DNA from: Magnolia sinica | Lineage: Eukaryota; Streptophyta; Magnoliopsida; Magnoliales; Magnoliaceae | NCBI RefSeq assembly: GCF_029962835.1 | Contig: NC_080578.1 | Location: 104,511,759-104,575,758 of the forward strand | DNA: 64,000 bases | Direction of reading: 5' to 3' | Part shown: piece by piece, positions 35,101 through 47,149 of the stretch | How positions within the stretch are numbered: position 1 is the first letter of the stretch | Layout of the letters: each line of letters starts with the position of its first letter | Notes under the pieces: generated by a model | Databases searched by the model: none | Seen by the model: only the letters and a program-made list of their open reading frames with translations | What the model was told of the DNA's origin: nothing | Translations under genes and position numbers: made by a program

Positions 35101-35887
35101 TCACAATACATCTTAAGAGCTTTGAGAAGCCCACACATGCTGATTGGACCAGATTTATTTTTGGGAAAGCATGTATGACGTCAGAACAACCTGATGGATG
35201 GATCATGGATTGGATCCAAGCACCAAAGTGCCATGCTGGCACAATGTATGGCATGTCCATGTACTTCTTGGACCAGTACACGTAATCTGGGTGGTTTAGT
35301 TTGAATTACTCGTGTATGCCGTATATGAAATTTCTTTACTCCTGTGTATCATCCATATGAAATTTTGTGATGCAATTGCAATTTAGTTAGTCACCTCACT
35401 TTATTGTGAATTGAGATTCATTATGATGGTGCATCCAAACGCTAACATGAACTTAACGATGGTGAATTTATTTGGATTCTGTCATCTAATGCAGGTAATG
35501 GTGAAGATGAAGAGCAGACATGTTGCAGGAACCATCACCAAAAAGAAAAAGAGTGAGTCGAAACTTTTGACCTCCCTCTCTACTTTCACTGATAATAGCC
35601 CAACAAGGTTTCTTTTCTCTTTTCCCTTTTCTTTTCTCCTTGGCATTTGTGAAAGTTAAAAGTGGCAAGTGTGGTTGTTTTCAGGTGTAGTTTTGGAAGT
35701 TTGCAAGGAGATACCGGCATGGCCGGGCCGGCACTTGTTGGAAGGAGGAGAGAAGCGGCGTTACTTTGGGCTGAGGACGGTGGCACGTGGGGTCATAGAA
35801 TTCGAGTGCCGGAGCCAGAGAGAGTATGAGATATGGACACAAGGTGTGTCTAGGCTCCTAAGCATTGTCAATGAGAGGAAGCTTTGA
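28176..35887 (+). CDS. VAN3-binding / FORKED-like protein (DUF828 + PH-like), 7 exons, 464 aa
   Basis: Exons: 28176-28487, 28993-29118, 32401-32842, 34441-34644, 34733-34782, 35495-35552, 35685-35887. All introns are GT..AG, phases agree, and the exons sum to 464 codons plus stop. Seen: an N-terminal [19 protein letters not shown] block; [17 protein letters not shown] and [12 protein letters not shown] (residues ~108-144); a basic helix [14 protein letters not shown]; an Ala-rich [19 protein letters not shown] stretch; [17 protein letters not shown] (~294-310); and a C-terminal PH-like fold from [16 protein letters not shown] (~363) to the end. Known for the family: these proteins bind the ARF-GAP VAN3/SFC and phosphoinositides at the trans-Golgi or cell margin and act in PIN1 trafficking and vein patterning. 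The length is usual for the shorter members. Oddities: a tandem acceptor at exon 2, a weak CT-run donor after exon 2, and introns 2-3 (3.3 and 1.6 kb) that make up most of the gene. Which FKD1-like paralogue it is cannot be told here. Confidence 0.93.
30287..30405 (+). repeat. 61-bp tandem duplication in intron 2
   Basis: CCGAGCCGTTGATATTGTGC through TCGTACAATCTAGT and a T run is repeated at 30348 with essentially no change. Confidence 0.93.
30920..31250. mobile_element. Foldback element (family G) in intron 2
   Basis: AAATGATGATCTGAACCGTT on the left pairs with AAACGGTTCAGATCATTCAA on the right. The outer words GATTGTACC and GTACGGTGACACCGTACC match the 20.3-kb copy. Confidence 0.55.
32843..34440 (+). 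other. Intron 3 of the VAN3-binding-like gene
   Basis: No coding content. 33830-33990 is a GGGTTGG/CCAACCC-rich stretch (ACCCGACCCAACCCAACCCC), perhaps an eroded miniature element. Confidence 0.65.
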
Positions 35888-36192
35888 AAAACCTGTTACC
35901 GTAGGGGCAGGTTTGTAACATCAGATGGCCCACCTGAGATCAGAGCTTAGCAAGAATATGTTTGCCCGTTGGTAATCTCTGAGGCGGACCCCGCCTCTCC
36001 TGTAAAATAGTAGTATAATCATCAAAGGGTTCTTTAATGGATTTTTTTGGTTTCTGAAGTGCACAGGAATTTTTGTAGAACACGTTTCAGCACACCACCT
36101 TTTGAGCTGTGTTTGAAGAGAGTTGGGAGTATGAAAAGAAAGAGGAAACAGTGGGGAAAAGAGGGAATATTGAGGGTTACACTGTAATTAGA

Positions 36193-36335
36193 CCTTTTAG
36201 TAAGTTCCATTCAGCTTGTTAGATTGGTGAAGGTGGGGGCCCATAATTCAGTAACACCTTTTAGTAACACCTTTTAGTACATTCCATTCAGCCGTTAGAT
36301 TGGTGAAGGTGGGGCCCCATAATTCAATGATATGA
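36193..36335 (+). repeat. 77-bp tandem duplication
   Basis: CCTTTTAGTAAGTTCCATTC ... TTAGATTGGTGAAGGTGGGG ... CCCATAATTCA recurs from 36270 with small changes, with an extra short CCTTTTAGTAACA between. Confidence 0.85.
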
Positions 36336-36939
36336 AGTGTTGATATAGGGAGCTACACATTGCATGCATGGACTTGCACCAACAGGTGGCCGAGGAAGAA
36401 GAGAAAGGACTGCAGCAGTCCATCTAACAAAGGCCCACTAGACTCTTACATGATCTGCAATCTTGGGTAAACCGCAGTACGTGGCCCCGTAAGGAGTGAA
36501 GACCCCATCAAAGCAGCTGAGTCAAGAGCAGGCCAAGGATTTTCAATTGGGTCATGTGGGTTAATGACTCGTCTGACCTTATGAACAAACTCACGAGTTG
36601 TGACTCAGCTGCAGCTGCTGCTGCCTGAATTGGATTTTGATGAGTCAAAAAAATCCAAGTATCCGGAGTGGCGTAGATCCATGTATGTTCCCCATGGCCA
36701 TTATAAATGGTAATGGCCAAAACCAGATTGCAACACCCCAATAATGGGCCCTGCGATGTTTACCATCTATTATGGCTTCAACATTACTTCAATTGAATTG
36801 CCCCCCTGCCTTCTCTTACCAGAAAAAATAAAAAATGAAAGAAACCCAACAATCCGATCGTTTACTGTCCACAGTGAAAACCAAGCATGTTCTAAATCTG
36901 AGCCCCCATCATTTGTGTATTGGTCTCTTTGCAGAGGAA

Positions 36940-37062
36940 GCTACTCCTGGTAGACTCGCAAGAGTTTCAACACCGGGTCAAGGTAGGTCAACGGGTAGTG
37001 AAATCCCACAAGGGCGTGAGTGTGTGCGTGAAAAGTTAAAAAAAAAACGAAAGGGAATGCTC
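36940..37062 (+). mobile_element. tRNA-derived SINE (family S), diverged
   Basis: CTACTCCTGGTAGACTCGCA, AGAGTTTCAACACCGGGTCA, GTAGTGAAATCCCACAAGGG, CGTGAGTGTGTGCGTG and an A-rich tail, in family order. The B-box region is degraded. Confidence 0.7.
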
Positions 37063-37859
37063 ATTGCTTCAATTGCTCTGAAAGCTGTATAAGTTAATAG
37101 TGCTCGTAATTGCATTTTGATAAAACTTGCATGGTTTGATCCATTGAGATCTTACGACCGTTTCATTAGGTGCAGCCGCACGATTTATGGGCTACCATGA
37201 AAACAACATAACCATTCAATCAAAACAGCCTTGAATATGGATGCGCTCTGAGAGCACTAGAGCAATCCTCGTGTAAGAATTGATTGTTTTCAAGCCCAAT
37301 CTTCTGTTTTAACATCAAAGGACCATAATCCCCTCCCTGTTGTAGAGAAGCACGGTAAAGAACAATGGGATGTGATGCCTAACATGGTGTCTATTCATTA
37401 GGTGGGGGTATGCCCGTGATATGAAGGGACAATCCAAAAATCAGCCTGATCTGAAACTACTGTAATTGACACTGTATGGGCTATTCTCCGTGATGTGGCC
37501 CACCTAGGTTTGCCATTGGCATTGAAATGATCACGGTGAACATGATCAGGGACGGCCCACCTTAGTTTTCCATCCGGATGATTAAGATGAAAATGTAGAC
37601 GTCTACATCACAGAACTTGGGTGTTGAAAGTACTGCTTATAGCAGGTGCGGTAGAGGATTCCTGTCAAACGAATGGCCCACCCTCTCTCAAGGGAGGGCC
37701 TGCTCAAAAATCACTGACACCGGTCGCCTCCCAAATGCTAGAGATTTTCGAGGCATGGGGTCCCTCCCATCCACAACAACGGTCTGGATCACTGAACTCT
37801 GGGACCATTTGTCCGAACTGAGACACAGCATGTTGCCGATTTCCACGGGACAAGGATCC

Positions 37860-38078
37860 TACAACGGGCCTTCATCAAGGAAAAGAAGGCAAAATACAAA
37901 CAGCAGAAGGAATCAAAGCATTCGGGAGGGGGAGGCTCAATGACATTGAAAGAAAGCCAAGCATATATTCAATTCGTTGAGAACTGAAAGCAAGATTGAA
38001 CATTACGGATCGGTTACAGGAACTAACACCTTTTACATGGTCATTGTTGTGATGGCCATTGATGGGCCGGAACACCTT
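37860..38078 (-). other. Likely 3' untranslated region of LIFEGUARD copy A
   Basis: Lies directly after the stop codon on the minus strand and is not repeat-like. It has no counterpart after copy B, so it is probably the native 3' end. The polyadenylation site is not located. Confidence 0.4.
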
Positions 38079-41000
38079 TCAACTATCAGCTGCTCTGAAG
38101 AGTGTGAGGAGTGACAGGAAAAGGTTAATGATGTCGAGATACAAAGATACGGCGGCCCATATATACTCATCATACGAGTAGCGCTTTATCAGGTTGTCCG
38201 TGTCATATATGATGTACCCAGAGAATACAATTGCCGCCAAGCCACCATATATCATCATTGTTAGTTTACCCATTGGGAACAGCATCTGCAATATCAGAAT
38301 TGGGAATGACACGCCTTGATTCAGTACAAGAATACAATACTCCCACAAGATTCAAAAGGTTTAGGAACTAAGAACCACAGTTCCTCTTCGGCTAGCCTGG
38401 CCCAAGCCCACCACAGACCCGGGCTCACTTTGGTCTGCTGCCCTAAGCTGCTTTTCCCCAGCCTGAATTATTTAGGACTGTTGGGCTGAGTGGGGCATCA
38501 CCCATCTCCTTGATTCTTGTTCTGGGTTTGGACATGGGGTCATGGACTCAGAACTATGGTTTTAAGACTCCGACAAATCAACTCGGACTCAGTTGGAACT
38601 GATCCAGTTCGACACGATGGGTCACCCAGATGATCACCCCCACCAGGGAAAGTCATTACGAGTCATCACCAAGTCTTTTAACCATGCTCAGATCGTAGCT
38701 CATGGACCATGCAGCCTTGTTGTAGCCATACCTAACACCAATGACAGATGGGGTTTCATGAGGTGAAGATGTCACATACCTGGATGAGGGAGAACACCAC
38801 CAGCACTATTATGGCGGAAAACAAGAATGGTCCAAGGAAGTTGAAATCATGGCCTCTCCTAGCAGCCCAGAATGTGTAGAGCGTGAGACTCACGACCACC
38901 GCAGTCGTTAAAATAACAGATTCTAAAATAACCTTCCCTGTTTGCAGTGAAAACAATTCAATTTTAATCAGATCTCAAGGTCACAAAGAACATTGAATAG
39001 AATAATGCAGACCCAAACCAGGAGCCAAGATCACATGTTTCAGACTCATATGACAATTGAGGAATTATACTATCCTCCACACGAGGATACACCAGATCAT
39101 TGGGCTATTCAACCCAATGAAGATGAGTCCATGCCCCAAAATCTCCAAACTGGAACTGGTCCTATGTGGACTGGGCTTTCAAAAAAATAAAATAAAATGA
39201 ATGCACAGGCTCTTCCATTCCTAGCTGTCCATTTGCAGCAAGGTATTAGAAAACAGCTGCGTAACAGTCATGATGATTGTTACATAACAGTAATGGTGAG
39301 ACCCAATTGTGTAACAGGGCTGTATGTAATGCCCGATCTGGGTGGTGGGAGTAACATGCCTGTAACAGCCGTTACAGGCCGATACTATTTTTTTTTCCCT
39401 TCAAAAGAAATTCCCATCATTACAGGGCTGCAAGGCCCATATTATAATGTCATACAGCCGGTCGGTATAGTTATAGTTACCGTTGCCTAATGCCTTGATT
39501 CACCACAGACTGTAAAGGTAGAAAGTATAGTCTGGATCACTGAACTGTGTTTCCAATTTAACAAAATGAAAAGAGCATACTGGGCACATCCTCAAGTCAA
39601 GGATCACATCCTCTTTCTTTAAAAAATTGCAAAATTTCAAACGAGTCAAGAATCACTTATATCAAATGTTTAAGCGAAGAGGGAGAATCAGAAGAAATTC
39701 AATTAATCACGAATGACCCATTCAGAGTTTTTAATTGTCCTTTTTTGAAAGCTTGGTCCCATTCTGGATTGGGCATGAGATTGTTTAATTCATAAAATTC
39801 TTTACAAAGTCTAAACCAAAAAAAAAAAATATGTTCAAGTGATAGACAGTTGGAAAGGCATACTTCTCTAAAGAAATGGCAATCACACAATCAGGCATCA
39901 ATTGACCAAGCAGAACCTTGGAAATATCAGACAAACTGCTTTTACTTCAACTAGGGTGTGGCATGTGCGATGCACATAGAGAGAGCAAGGAAGAGAGATC
40001 AGAGGGTAGGGTGTGGCAGAGCGGTTGGTTGCAGGCTGCAAGCTGAGAAAGAGAGAACCACTGAAGCAGTTTCAAATGGTAAGCATCCAATCTAACTGTT
40101 TAGAGTGTTCTGCCCCACTTGAGTTTTAGATCTAGTGACAAGGTATTCAGAACGATAACGGTAGCCGTAACAGCGACTACTGTTACCTTTACAATACGGT
40201 CTGTAACGGCCGTTAACAGACTGTTACGGGGGCTGTAACGGCCTTTACAAGTCATTTTTCCCGTTACGGCCTTTACAACCCCGTAACGTGTGATGGTAGC
40301 CACCGTTTCCTTTATGTAACAGCCTTTAGGCCCCGTAACGGCTGTAACGGCACACCATGAGATATACCATCTGCCCCACTTGAGTTTTAGATACACCTCA
40401 GTTTTGTTCTCCCATCCTAGAATAAGGTGCTGCTACTGATGGATAACAGATGTCACAAAGACATCATGGTGGGACCCATGTGGTTTTTATTGGACAGACT
40501 TCATAGAGGGGAGAGGAGGGTGTGGGCCACTCTCATGAAATAAAATGTGAAATAAATACCCTCAGTTGAAGGGCAGGGCATCAGGTATCCTTTTGTTTAC
40601 TTCTCTTGATGACTAACATCTCGTGGTATATATAGTAAAGATAAATTGCCAAGCTCAAAGATTCATCTTTATTTAGCTACAGCCATTTAAATATGAGCAC
40701 CGTGGATCTCATCAATTACCCATAAGGCAATACAAAGATTGAGAGTCAAGGTGAGACCGATGCTTACACAAATCACCAGCTCCCCTGCATTTTCCATACC
40801 AAAGCACATGATCCGAATTATGGGCCATTCATGAAGTTAGGGTTCTCTAATCCTAGTGTTGCTTAAACTAATGTAAAATTAGAATTCAAATGTAGAGATT
40901 TATACCGTGTTTATGCAATTGCATGCATATAATATGATGACTAGTAGCATTCATCATTTCATCTATAAACTACAATACTAATGTACTGGAGGAACCCGGT

Positions 41001-44000
41001 ACACTTATCAATTACAATATCAATGTAAAATTACCATTGCACATACCCAGCATATGCACTGGAGGGACCCAAAACACTTATCAATTACAATATCCGTGTA
41101 AAATTACTACTGCACATACCTAGTATGGACTGAAGGGACCCACTTGATCCTACCCCAAGTGTTATTGGAGGTAGTATCCCACACAGTTCTAAAAACTCAG
41201 AAATATCGATGCAGACTAGTTTCAAAACTTGGAGAAAAAAAATACTCAATTCAACTTGCCTGAGTTGACACGACTTGACCAGATTTCACCAAGACCCAAG
41301 AAAAACCGTGGTCACAACTCCATGTAAACTCAAGAAGCACTTGACTCAACTCCAAAAAAAAAATAAAAATGGCAGAACTAGATGAAAACCTTTTAAAACT
41401 AGATAAAACTCTTCCCAACATTTTTTTTAATATTAAACGTATATTTTAAATACATTGATTAATACTGAAAAAACTTGGGTTTTAAATATGACGAGAAAAC
41501 AGCCAGAGTTTTCAAGTCGATTCAACTCGACTGGGTATCAAGCCAAATCGATTTTTTTTGTATTTTAAACTATTATATTACGTACCGGTCCCCATACCAT
41601 GTATTGGAATTTGGAAGCAACCTGGGATCCGGGTAAAGGTGGATGAGACCACTCTTTGGGAGACAATCTCCGAGAATGATGCAGATAGAGTATACCAGAG
41701 TCAGCAAACAGACGTCTAAGGATTTCTCAACATCAAGAATTTACCTCTACCATATAAGAGGATACACACAGCGCATACCCAATCCAACAGATGGTTTAGC
41801 ATTCCTAGGCTCATTAACAACGACAAACAAATTTCCATTGCTGCATAATGTGACCAATGGACGGAATAACAGTACCCAAGAGAAGGAAAAAAAAAAAAAA
41901 AACCCCCCCACAAATCAAGCCAAAGATGATAGAGAAAAGAGCACGGGCAGGAAATTCAGGAGCTGACCAATAATATTATCATCAGGTGATGCTGATGTCA
42001 ATAATGGGCCAAAAAGGCTCAGTTTGTGGAGGATAAGGAAATCATCCTTTCTATTTATGAGAAGTTTTAGGGATTTATGATTCATTAATAGATAGAGTCA
42101 AGAGAGGTTTCAAAAGTCCCAAATTTGGGACGTCATCAGTTCAAGTTAAGGACTGTTTTAGTAACAGGTTTCGACCGTTTCAGTGCTTGTTCTTCATTCA
42201 ATAATTAAGGAAAGGGAACTAATCAGGTTATTTTAGAATTGTTTCTTTTCTTGATAACAAGTTTTGTAGCCTTAAATTAGTTTATAAACTAAGTGCTCAA
42301 GTGCTATTTAGTAACACTTCTGTTTAAGATTCCATGCTACAAAAAGAAAAAAATAATAATAATAAAAAAAATTAAAGTTTTAAAAAAAATTAAAAAAAAT
42401 AAAAAATCTTGGTGGTCAGTACATGGACTAGTAATGGACGATTGGAATGAAAAAAATAGTCAGTCCTAATTTGACAAGCAAACTTCTGTTGGCTAGATTT
42501 TACAATTGCTCAATTGATCCAGTTTTGAGCAATGATCCATCCATGGTAGGTCCGAAATTTGGACGGTTTAATTCAGGTTAGTGAATGCCACATCTACGAT
42601 TTGAGTGCCTGGGTATCAACCATCACCTCTGCGGGAGTATCAACTAACTCCCCTTTACATGAATTTGTTTTCTATCAAGCATGCATTGGTTTTCAAAGTA
42701 GGGTTCAAGCCCATAGCTCAATGGTAAACAGGGTGCATTTCAACATTGACGTCTCGTGTTTGAGCCAAGATTTCCCACTTACCTATAAAAAAAGAATTTA
42801 TCAGTTTTCCAAATTCAAGAATTAAAACATTTTGACTTAAAAGCAAACTTAAACTAAGTGTTGTAGCCCCCACAAAAACTTGAAATAATAAGTCAATTGG
42901 ATATGCTCAGGAAATCTAGTAAGTCGTTCATATCAAAGCCTAATGCAACTACAACTCTTAGTTAGCTTGCATGATTTGGACCCTCGAAACTCCAACAAGG
43001 ACCTGTTTGGACACAAGTAACGCAACTTCCACAAAAGTGGGGCTTTCATCAACACACCAAAAGCCAATCCAATCGGTTTTCAGCGAGTGGGCATTTCAGC
43101 GCCTATTTTATCTGTTGACTTGAAAACGATGATTGCAGGTGGGTTTCCAAATGGGCACAAAACCATCGTTTTAGATCGAAATGGGGGTTTCATCTACGAA
43201 CAGTGGTTTTGATAATGTGTCCAGACAGGTACTAAATGTTGTCATTCCCAACCTCCAAACTGTGACCTATAAAATGAATGCATCTAAAACAAACAAACAG
43301 GTTGGTGTGACTAAAGCTAGTTGCATTGCCATCATGGATATGATACCAAAACAACTGTTTTTAATCCATGATTCCACCCAACTACACTCTCATGGGGTCT
43401 GATACTGAGTTCGCCTTCTATGAGAAGATTCCAGGGCACGCTTCAAAAGACGAGGTCCCATGACTCATCCCAAGCCAGTCACCAAACCACACCCCAATCA
43501 TTATAAACTTGGGAAATGGTTCGGTGCAACTAATGCCAGCCATATAACCATTGAGGATGCGACACCAAAACCAATATTTCCAATCCACGATTCCACCCAA
43601 CCGCACTCTTGCAACAACCAACCAAACACATTACAATCCCCGAATCACAGAATTTCAATTCCACAACTCAATTGATTCCGCTCAACGACACTCATGCAGC
43701 GACCAACCAAACACATTAAAAACCCACAAATTGCAGAATTTCAATTCAATTCCAAAATTCAATCATTCTTTCACTCAACAAACCCCCCAAAATCAGATAT
43801 ACCAGATTATTTTTTCCAATATATAGCTAGGGTTAGGGTTTTTCGTTTACTTCCATCTATCCATAATACCATTAAAAAGGAAAAAAAGAAAAGACAAGAT
43901 TAGGGTTTCAATCACATACCACTGGTGAATGCGCACGTCAGCCCGACGGCGAAGCTGAGAGACACCGTAAACACACCAAGGAGAAGGAAGTTCACAGGAT

Positions 44001-44084
44001 GCCATTGATAATAGTAATACAGAGGACAGATAACTGCCAAAGAAGAACAAGAACAAGATGAAGAATCACACAACAGAATCGAAT

Positions 44085-44130
<46 letters not shown>

Positions 44131-44385
44131 ACCAATGAACGGCAGGATGATGATGAAGATGTAGAGGCCCAGCCCCACCCCCGACGAGACGAAGAAGTGG
44201 GAGATAGGGCGGACGGTGACGACTGTTGTAGCAACGGCAATGGTCAGCAGCATCTGGATGGTGAGGATGGAGTATATCTTCCTAATGAAGGCCCACCGCA
44301 GCTCTGGGTTCTCGAGCATCAACGGATAGAGTGGCCGAGCACCGGTCTCGACGTCGCCGGTCTTGCCGTACGCTGGGACCCACAT
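38079..44385 (-). CDS. LIFEGUARD (Bax inhibitor-1 / TMBIM family) protein, copy A, 4 exons, 243 aa
   Basis: Exons in gene order: 44385-44133, 44033-43920, 38937-38780, 38285-38079. All are GT..AG with phases 1, 1, 0, and the sum is 243 codons plus stop, the usual LIFEGUARD length. The start gives MWVPAYGKTGDVETGARPLY; an open upstream extension to 44454 is rejected because family members start here and copy B agrees. Seen: a short soluble head, then about seven hydrophobic segments, with the motifs ELRWAFIRKIYSI (N-terminal), FWAARRGHDFNFLGPFLF (exon 3), YIIYDTDNLIKRYSYDEYIW and LYLDIINLFLSLLTLFRAADS (exon 4). The family consists of multi-pass ER, tonoplast or plasma-membrane proteins that restrain cell death and modulate Ca2+ leak; plant members affect powdery-mildew interaction. 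Intron 2 is ~5 kb and repeat-filled; intron 1 starts with a CT run. It is tail-to-tail with the VAN3-binding-like gene. Confidence 0.93.
39240..39495. mobile_element. MITE-like element with GTAACAG words, in LIFEGUARD A intron 2
   Basis: The left end GCAAGGTATTAGAAAACAG and right end GCCTAATGCCTTGA form an imperfect inverted pair. The interior is rich in GTAACAG/CTGTTAC. The left part is also present at the matching place in copy B (52549-52640). Confidence 0.6.
40140..40365. repeat. GTAACGG/CCGTTAC palindromic repeat cluster
   Basis: About 220 bp carries roughly a dozen GTAACGG or CCGTTAC words, including GTAACGGCCGTTA and CCCGTAACGGCTGTAACGGC. The flanking word AAGGTATTCAGAACG links it to the 39.24-kb element family. 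It can form many short hairpins. Confidence 0.7.
40366..42699. other. Repeat-poor part of LIFEGUARD A intron 2
   Basis: A/T-rich. 40990-41160 repeats a CACTTATCAATTACAATATC / GTAAAATTAC word twice. 42550-42650 is a remnant of the dispersed repeat seen at 11.8 kb. No gene. Confidence 0.55.
42700..42800 (+). mobile_element. Possible second tRNA-related SINE
   Basis: AGCCCATAGCTCAATGGTAA resembles a tRNA A box, and CTCGTGTTTGAGCC resembles a B box ~45 bp later, followed by an A-rich stretch. No target duplication found. It is not the family S sequence and too degenerate to be a tRNA gene. Confidence 0.35.
43300..43740. repeat. Local imperfect duplication in intron 2
   Basis: CAATCCACGATTCCACCCAA ... 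CAACCAACCAAACACATTA ... GAATTTCAATTC recurs two to three times (43310-43390, 43480-43670, 43680-43745). Copy B has a single version near 53925-54010. Confidence 0.6.
44085..44124. repeat. (GA)n microsatellite at the start of LIFEGUARD A intron 1
   Basis: On the gene strand this is a CT run starting about eight bases after the donor GTAATCTT. Confidence 0.95.
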
Positions 44386-44551
44386 CGTTTCTGGATCAGA
44401 GCAGAGTACAGAGAAAGCGTAGACACGCGAGCAGGGAAGGAAATGAGAATTCAAGAAGGAAGAAAATGGCGAGAAAAATGCTGGATTCGTTCGTCGCAGA
44501 GAATTGAATTCGAGTGAAGAAGACGGACGTTTGGAAGCAGAGATAAAAAGG

Positions 44552-45480
44552 GTTAGAGAAAGTTCGAGAGCCTTTAAGACAGAGGATTTTCTAATGGAGG
44601 CTCGCGCAATCTGATCGCTACTTTTTGCTAGACTAAATCATGATCTGGACCGTTGATTTGCATCTTTCCAATGTAGATGGGCCATGGGAAAAAGTAAGGG
44701 AGCCCTTAAGATGGATGATTTTCTAAGGAAGCCTTTGCATCTTTCCAAAGGATTAGAGAAAGTTCGAGAGCCTTTAAGATAGAGGATTTTCTTAGGGAGG
44801 CTTGACACAATTTGGTCACTACTTTTTAATAAATTAAATCATGATCCAGATCGTTGATTCGCATCTTTCCAGTGTAAATGGCTATGGGAAAAAGTAAGGG
44901 AACCTTTAAGACAGGAGATTTTCGAAAGAAGCCTTTGCATCTTTCCAAAGGATTAAAGAAAGTTCGAGAGCCGTTAAGATAGAGGATTTTCTAAGGGCTT
45001 GGGCGCTACTTTTTGCTAGACTAAATCATAATTCAGACCATTTATTTGCATCTTTCCAGTGTAGATGGGCCATGGAAAAAGGTAAGGGAACCTTTAAGAT
45101 AGATGTTTTTTTAAGGGAGCCTCTACATCTTTCCAAAGGATTAGAGGAAGTTGCATGGCCTTTAAGATAGAGGATTTTCTAAGGGAGGCTCGTCCAATCT
45201 GATCACTACTTTTTGCTAGACTAAATCATGATCTAGACCATTGATTTGCATCTTTCCAATGTAGATGGGTCACGGGAAAAAGTAAGGGAGCCTTTAAGAC
45301 GGAGGATCTTCTAAGGGAGCCTTTGTAACTTTCCAAAGGATTAGAAAAAGTTCGAGAGCCTTCAAGTTAAAAGGATTTTCTAAGGGGGGTTTGCGCAATC
45401 TGGTCGCTACTTCTTGCTAGACTAAATCATGATCCAGACCGTTGATTTGCATCTTTCCAATGTAGATGGACCATGGGAAA
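44552..45480. repeat. ~200-bp tandem array, five units, upstream of LIFEGUARD A
   Basis: Units start near 44552, 44751, 44951, 45139 and 45339 with (G)ATTAGAGAAAGTTCGAGAGC. Each continues AAGATAGAGGATTTTCTAAG, TTGCTAGACTAAATCATGAT and CCGTTGATTTGCATCTTTCC; the last is partial. Units are roughly 90% alike by eye. It begins about 170 bases upstream of the start codon, so it sits in the promoter. Copy B has a single unit (54802-54940). Confidence 0.9.
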
Positions 45481-45959
45481 AATATAGCTCATCATAGATT
45501 TCACAGTACATGGATAAGAGATTTTGAAATAATTGTTAGACTAGCATTTCTGAAATCATCTTCATTTTGATAGTGAGAATACGAATGATCAGTTGAAATT
45601 TCAGTAATTAGGATATAAGAGATGGGTCTATCTAGATGAACGGTCTAGATCACGGTGAAAGGAGCGAATAGATGAGCGAGTTTCTATGTGGCGAGCCTTG
45701 CTGCTTAACCGCTTGAGGTGTTTTAGGAACCGTACCAACTACTGCAAAAGGTTCGTGGGAGAGAAAAGGTGCTGACAGGTGGACAAAGTAAAAGCTTAGG
45801 GAGATCTTCGCGCGTGGATAATTAGTGGGGATATTCACGTAGCCATGTGGGGCCCACTGTGGAACAAGGATCAGGTGGGTCCCACCAGTGGAAGCGAGAA
45901 CGTGCTTAGCCCGGAATGGATATTCGAAAAAAAAAAAAGAAGTAATTACCATAGGGTAC
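45481..45959. repeat. Upstream segment shared with LIFEGUARD copy B
   Basis: GGATAAGAGATTTTGAAATA, GATGAACGGTCTAGATCA, GGCGAGCCTTGCTGC and GTGGGGCCCAC..GTGGAAG occur in the same order at 54960-55345. This marks the far end of the local duplication. Confidence 0.8.
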
Positions 45960-47149
45960 AGTTACCTACGGCCCACCGTAATGTGGGAATGCAATCCAAT
46001 CCGTCCAGTAGATGCTCCGCACATTGGGATTCGATCTGGAAACCCCACACGTGGATAACTCAGCTGGGCCACACCTAAGGAAACATTGGGGGATGTAGGG
46101 TAGGGAAGCTATAAACTTCGAAATGAAATGCGGGGTCCACCGTATAGTTTACATGCCATCAATGCCGTTCATCAGGTGGGCCCCACCAAAATGAAGAGAA
46201 AGGTGATATTTGGGTCATTCCAACAAAGTGAGATGGGGCCAATACGTATGTATTAGGAGTGATTGTGCATTGCTCGAACATGTAGAGGATTGGACTGATC
46301 TTGGATCGCTATGATTCTTTTCATGTGCGGTGGATATGAGGAGTTCAATCAGATTTACGGTTTGGATTCTACACAGACATCACCTGCTGGACCACATAGA
46401 TCGCACGTGCTATGTGATCATTCCCCAATAAATCAGATCCATCCATTTTATATTTAATCTAGACGTGTGGCCATCCTGATGACCAGATCCGCCTGATTTT
46501 CGGCCAACCTGAGGAATGGCACTGGACATTAGACGCGTGTCAGTTACGCGCGCGTGTGGCGAGAACTGCCGCGCGTCGCCTTCGAATTTCCGCATGTGTA
46601 TGACGTCCAGGCGCAGGGAGCTCTCGCGTTCGGGACAAACCATCAAAGGACATCATGCGGTATAGGAGGAATACCGGAAATATGGTAGAGCAATCTTCAT
46701 AGAACACGTGGTAAGGTGATGCATCAATCGGGTCCACCCATATGAAGGGAAAAGGACCGATTACTTATTTTAAAAATTAAAAACATGAGAAAATCCTATC
46801 TGTTTGTCAATTTTACACTCATGATCATCATATTCGACGGTTGATATTTTTCTATTTCAACTGTCAATTTATTTTCCTTAGAACAGATTGAAAGATCTTC
46901 GAACTGTTTGATTTTTGATATATAAACCATCCTGGCTAGATAGATATATATGGATGGACAAGATTGATAATTTATACTTCCAAGTGTCCTGTACAGATAG
47001 ATATTGCTCTACCATGTTACGGTTCTTCGTGCTGCACCATATCATTTCCAACCGCGAATGATGCTTCTAGGCTTCTCTCGTCCTGTGGCCCTGGTGATTC
47101 CATACGTACCCTTCTACGCCTCTCTCGTTTCTTCGGAAGCGGATTGCGT
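45960..47149. other. Intergenic with foldback remnants
   Basis: 45965-46195 has CGGCCCACCGTAATGTG and CATCAGGTGGGCCCCACC arms of a decayed foldback element. The rest is unique-looking; short frames near 46.4-46.7 kb have no homology. Confidence 0.5.

Larger units (their letters stand above)
35888..37859. other. Downstream region between the two convergent genes
   Basis: Begins with the 3' untranslated region of the VAN3-binding-like gene; no canonical AATAAA seen near it. Contains a 77-bp tandem duplication, a SINE and GGGCC-rich repeat remnants (37390-37600). No gene. Confidence 0.55.

Noticed and set aside
42559-42825. 88-codon frame
   Set aside because: Crosses a dispersed-repeat remnant and a SINE-like segment in LIFEGUARD A intron 2; no homology.
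44386-44454. Upstream in-frame start for LIFEGUARD A adding 23 residues
   Set aside because: Family members and copy B begin at the MW..YGKTGDVETGA start; the extra residues have no counterpart.
44083-44517. Plus-strand frame of 144 codons
   Set aside because: Antisense to LIFEGUARD A exon 1 plus the GA run; the repeated RE residues come from the microsatellite. The same holds for 54340-54630 opposite copy B.
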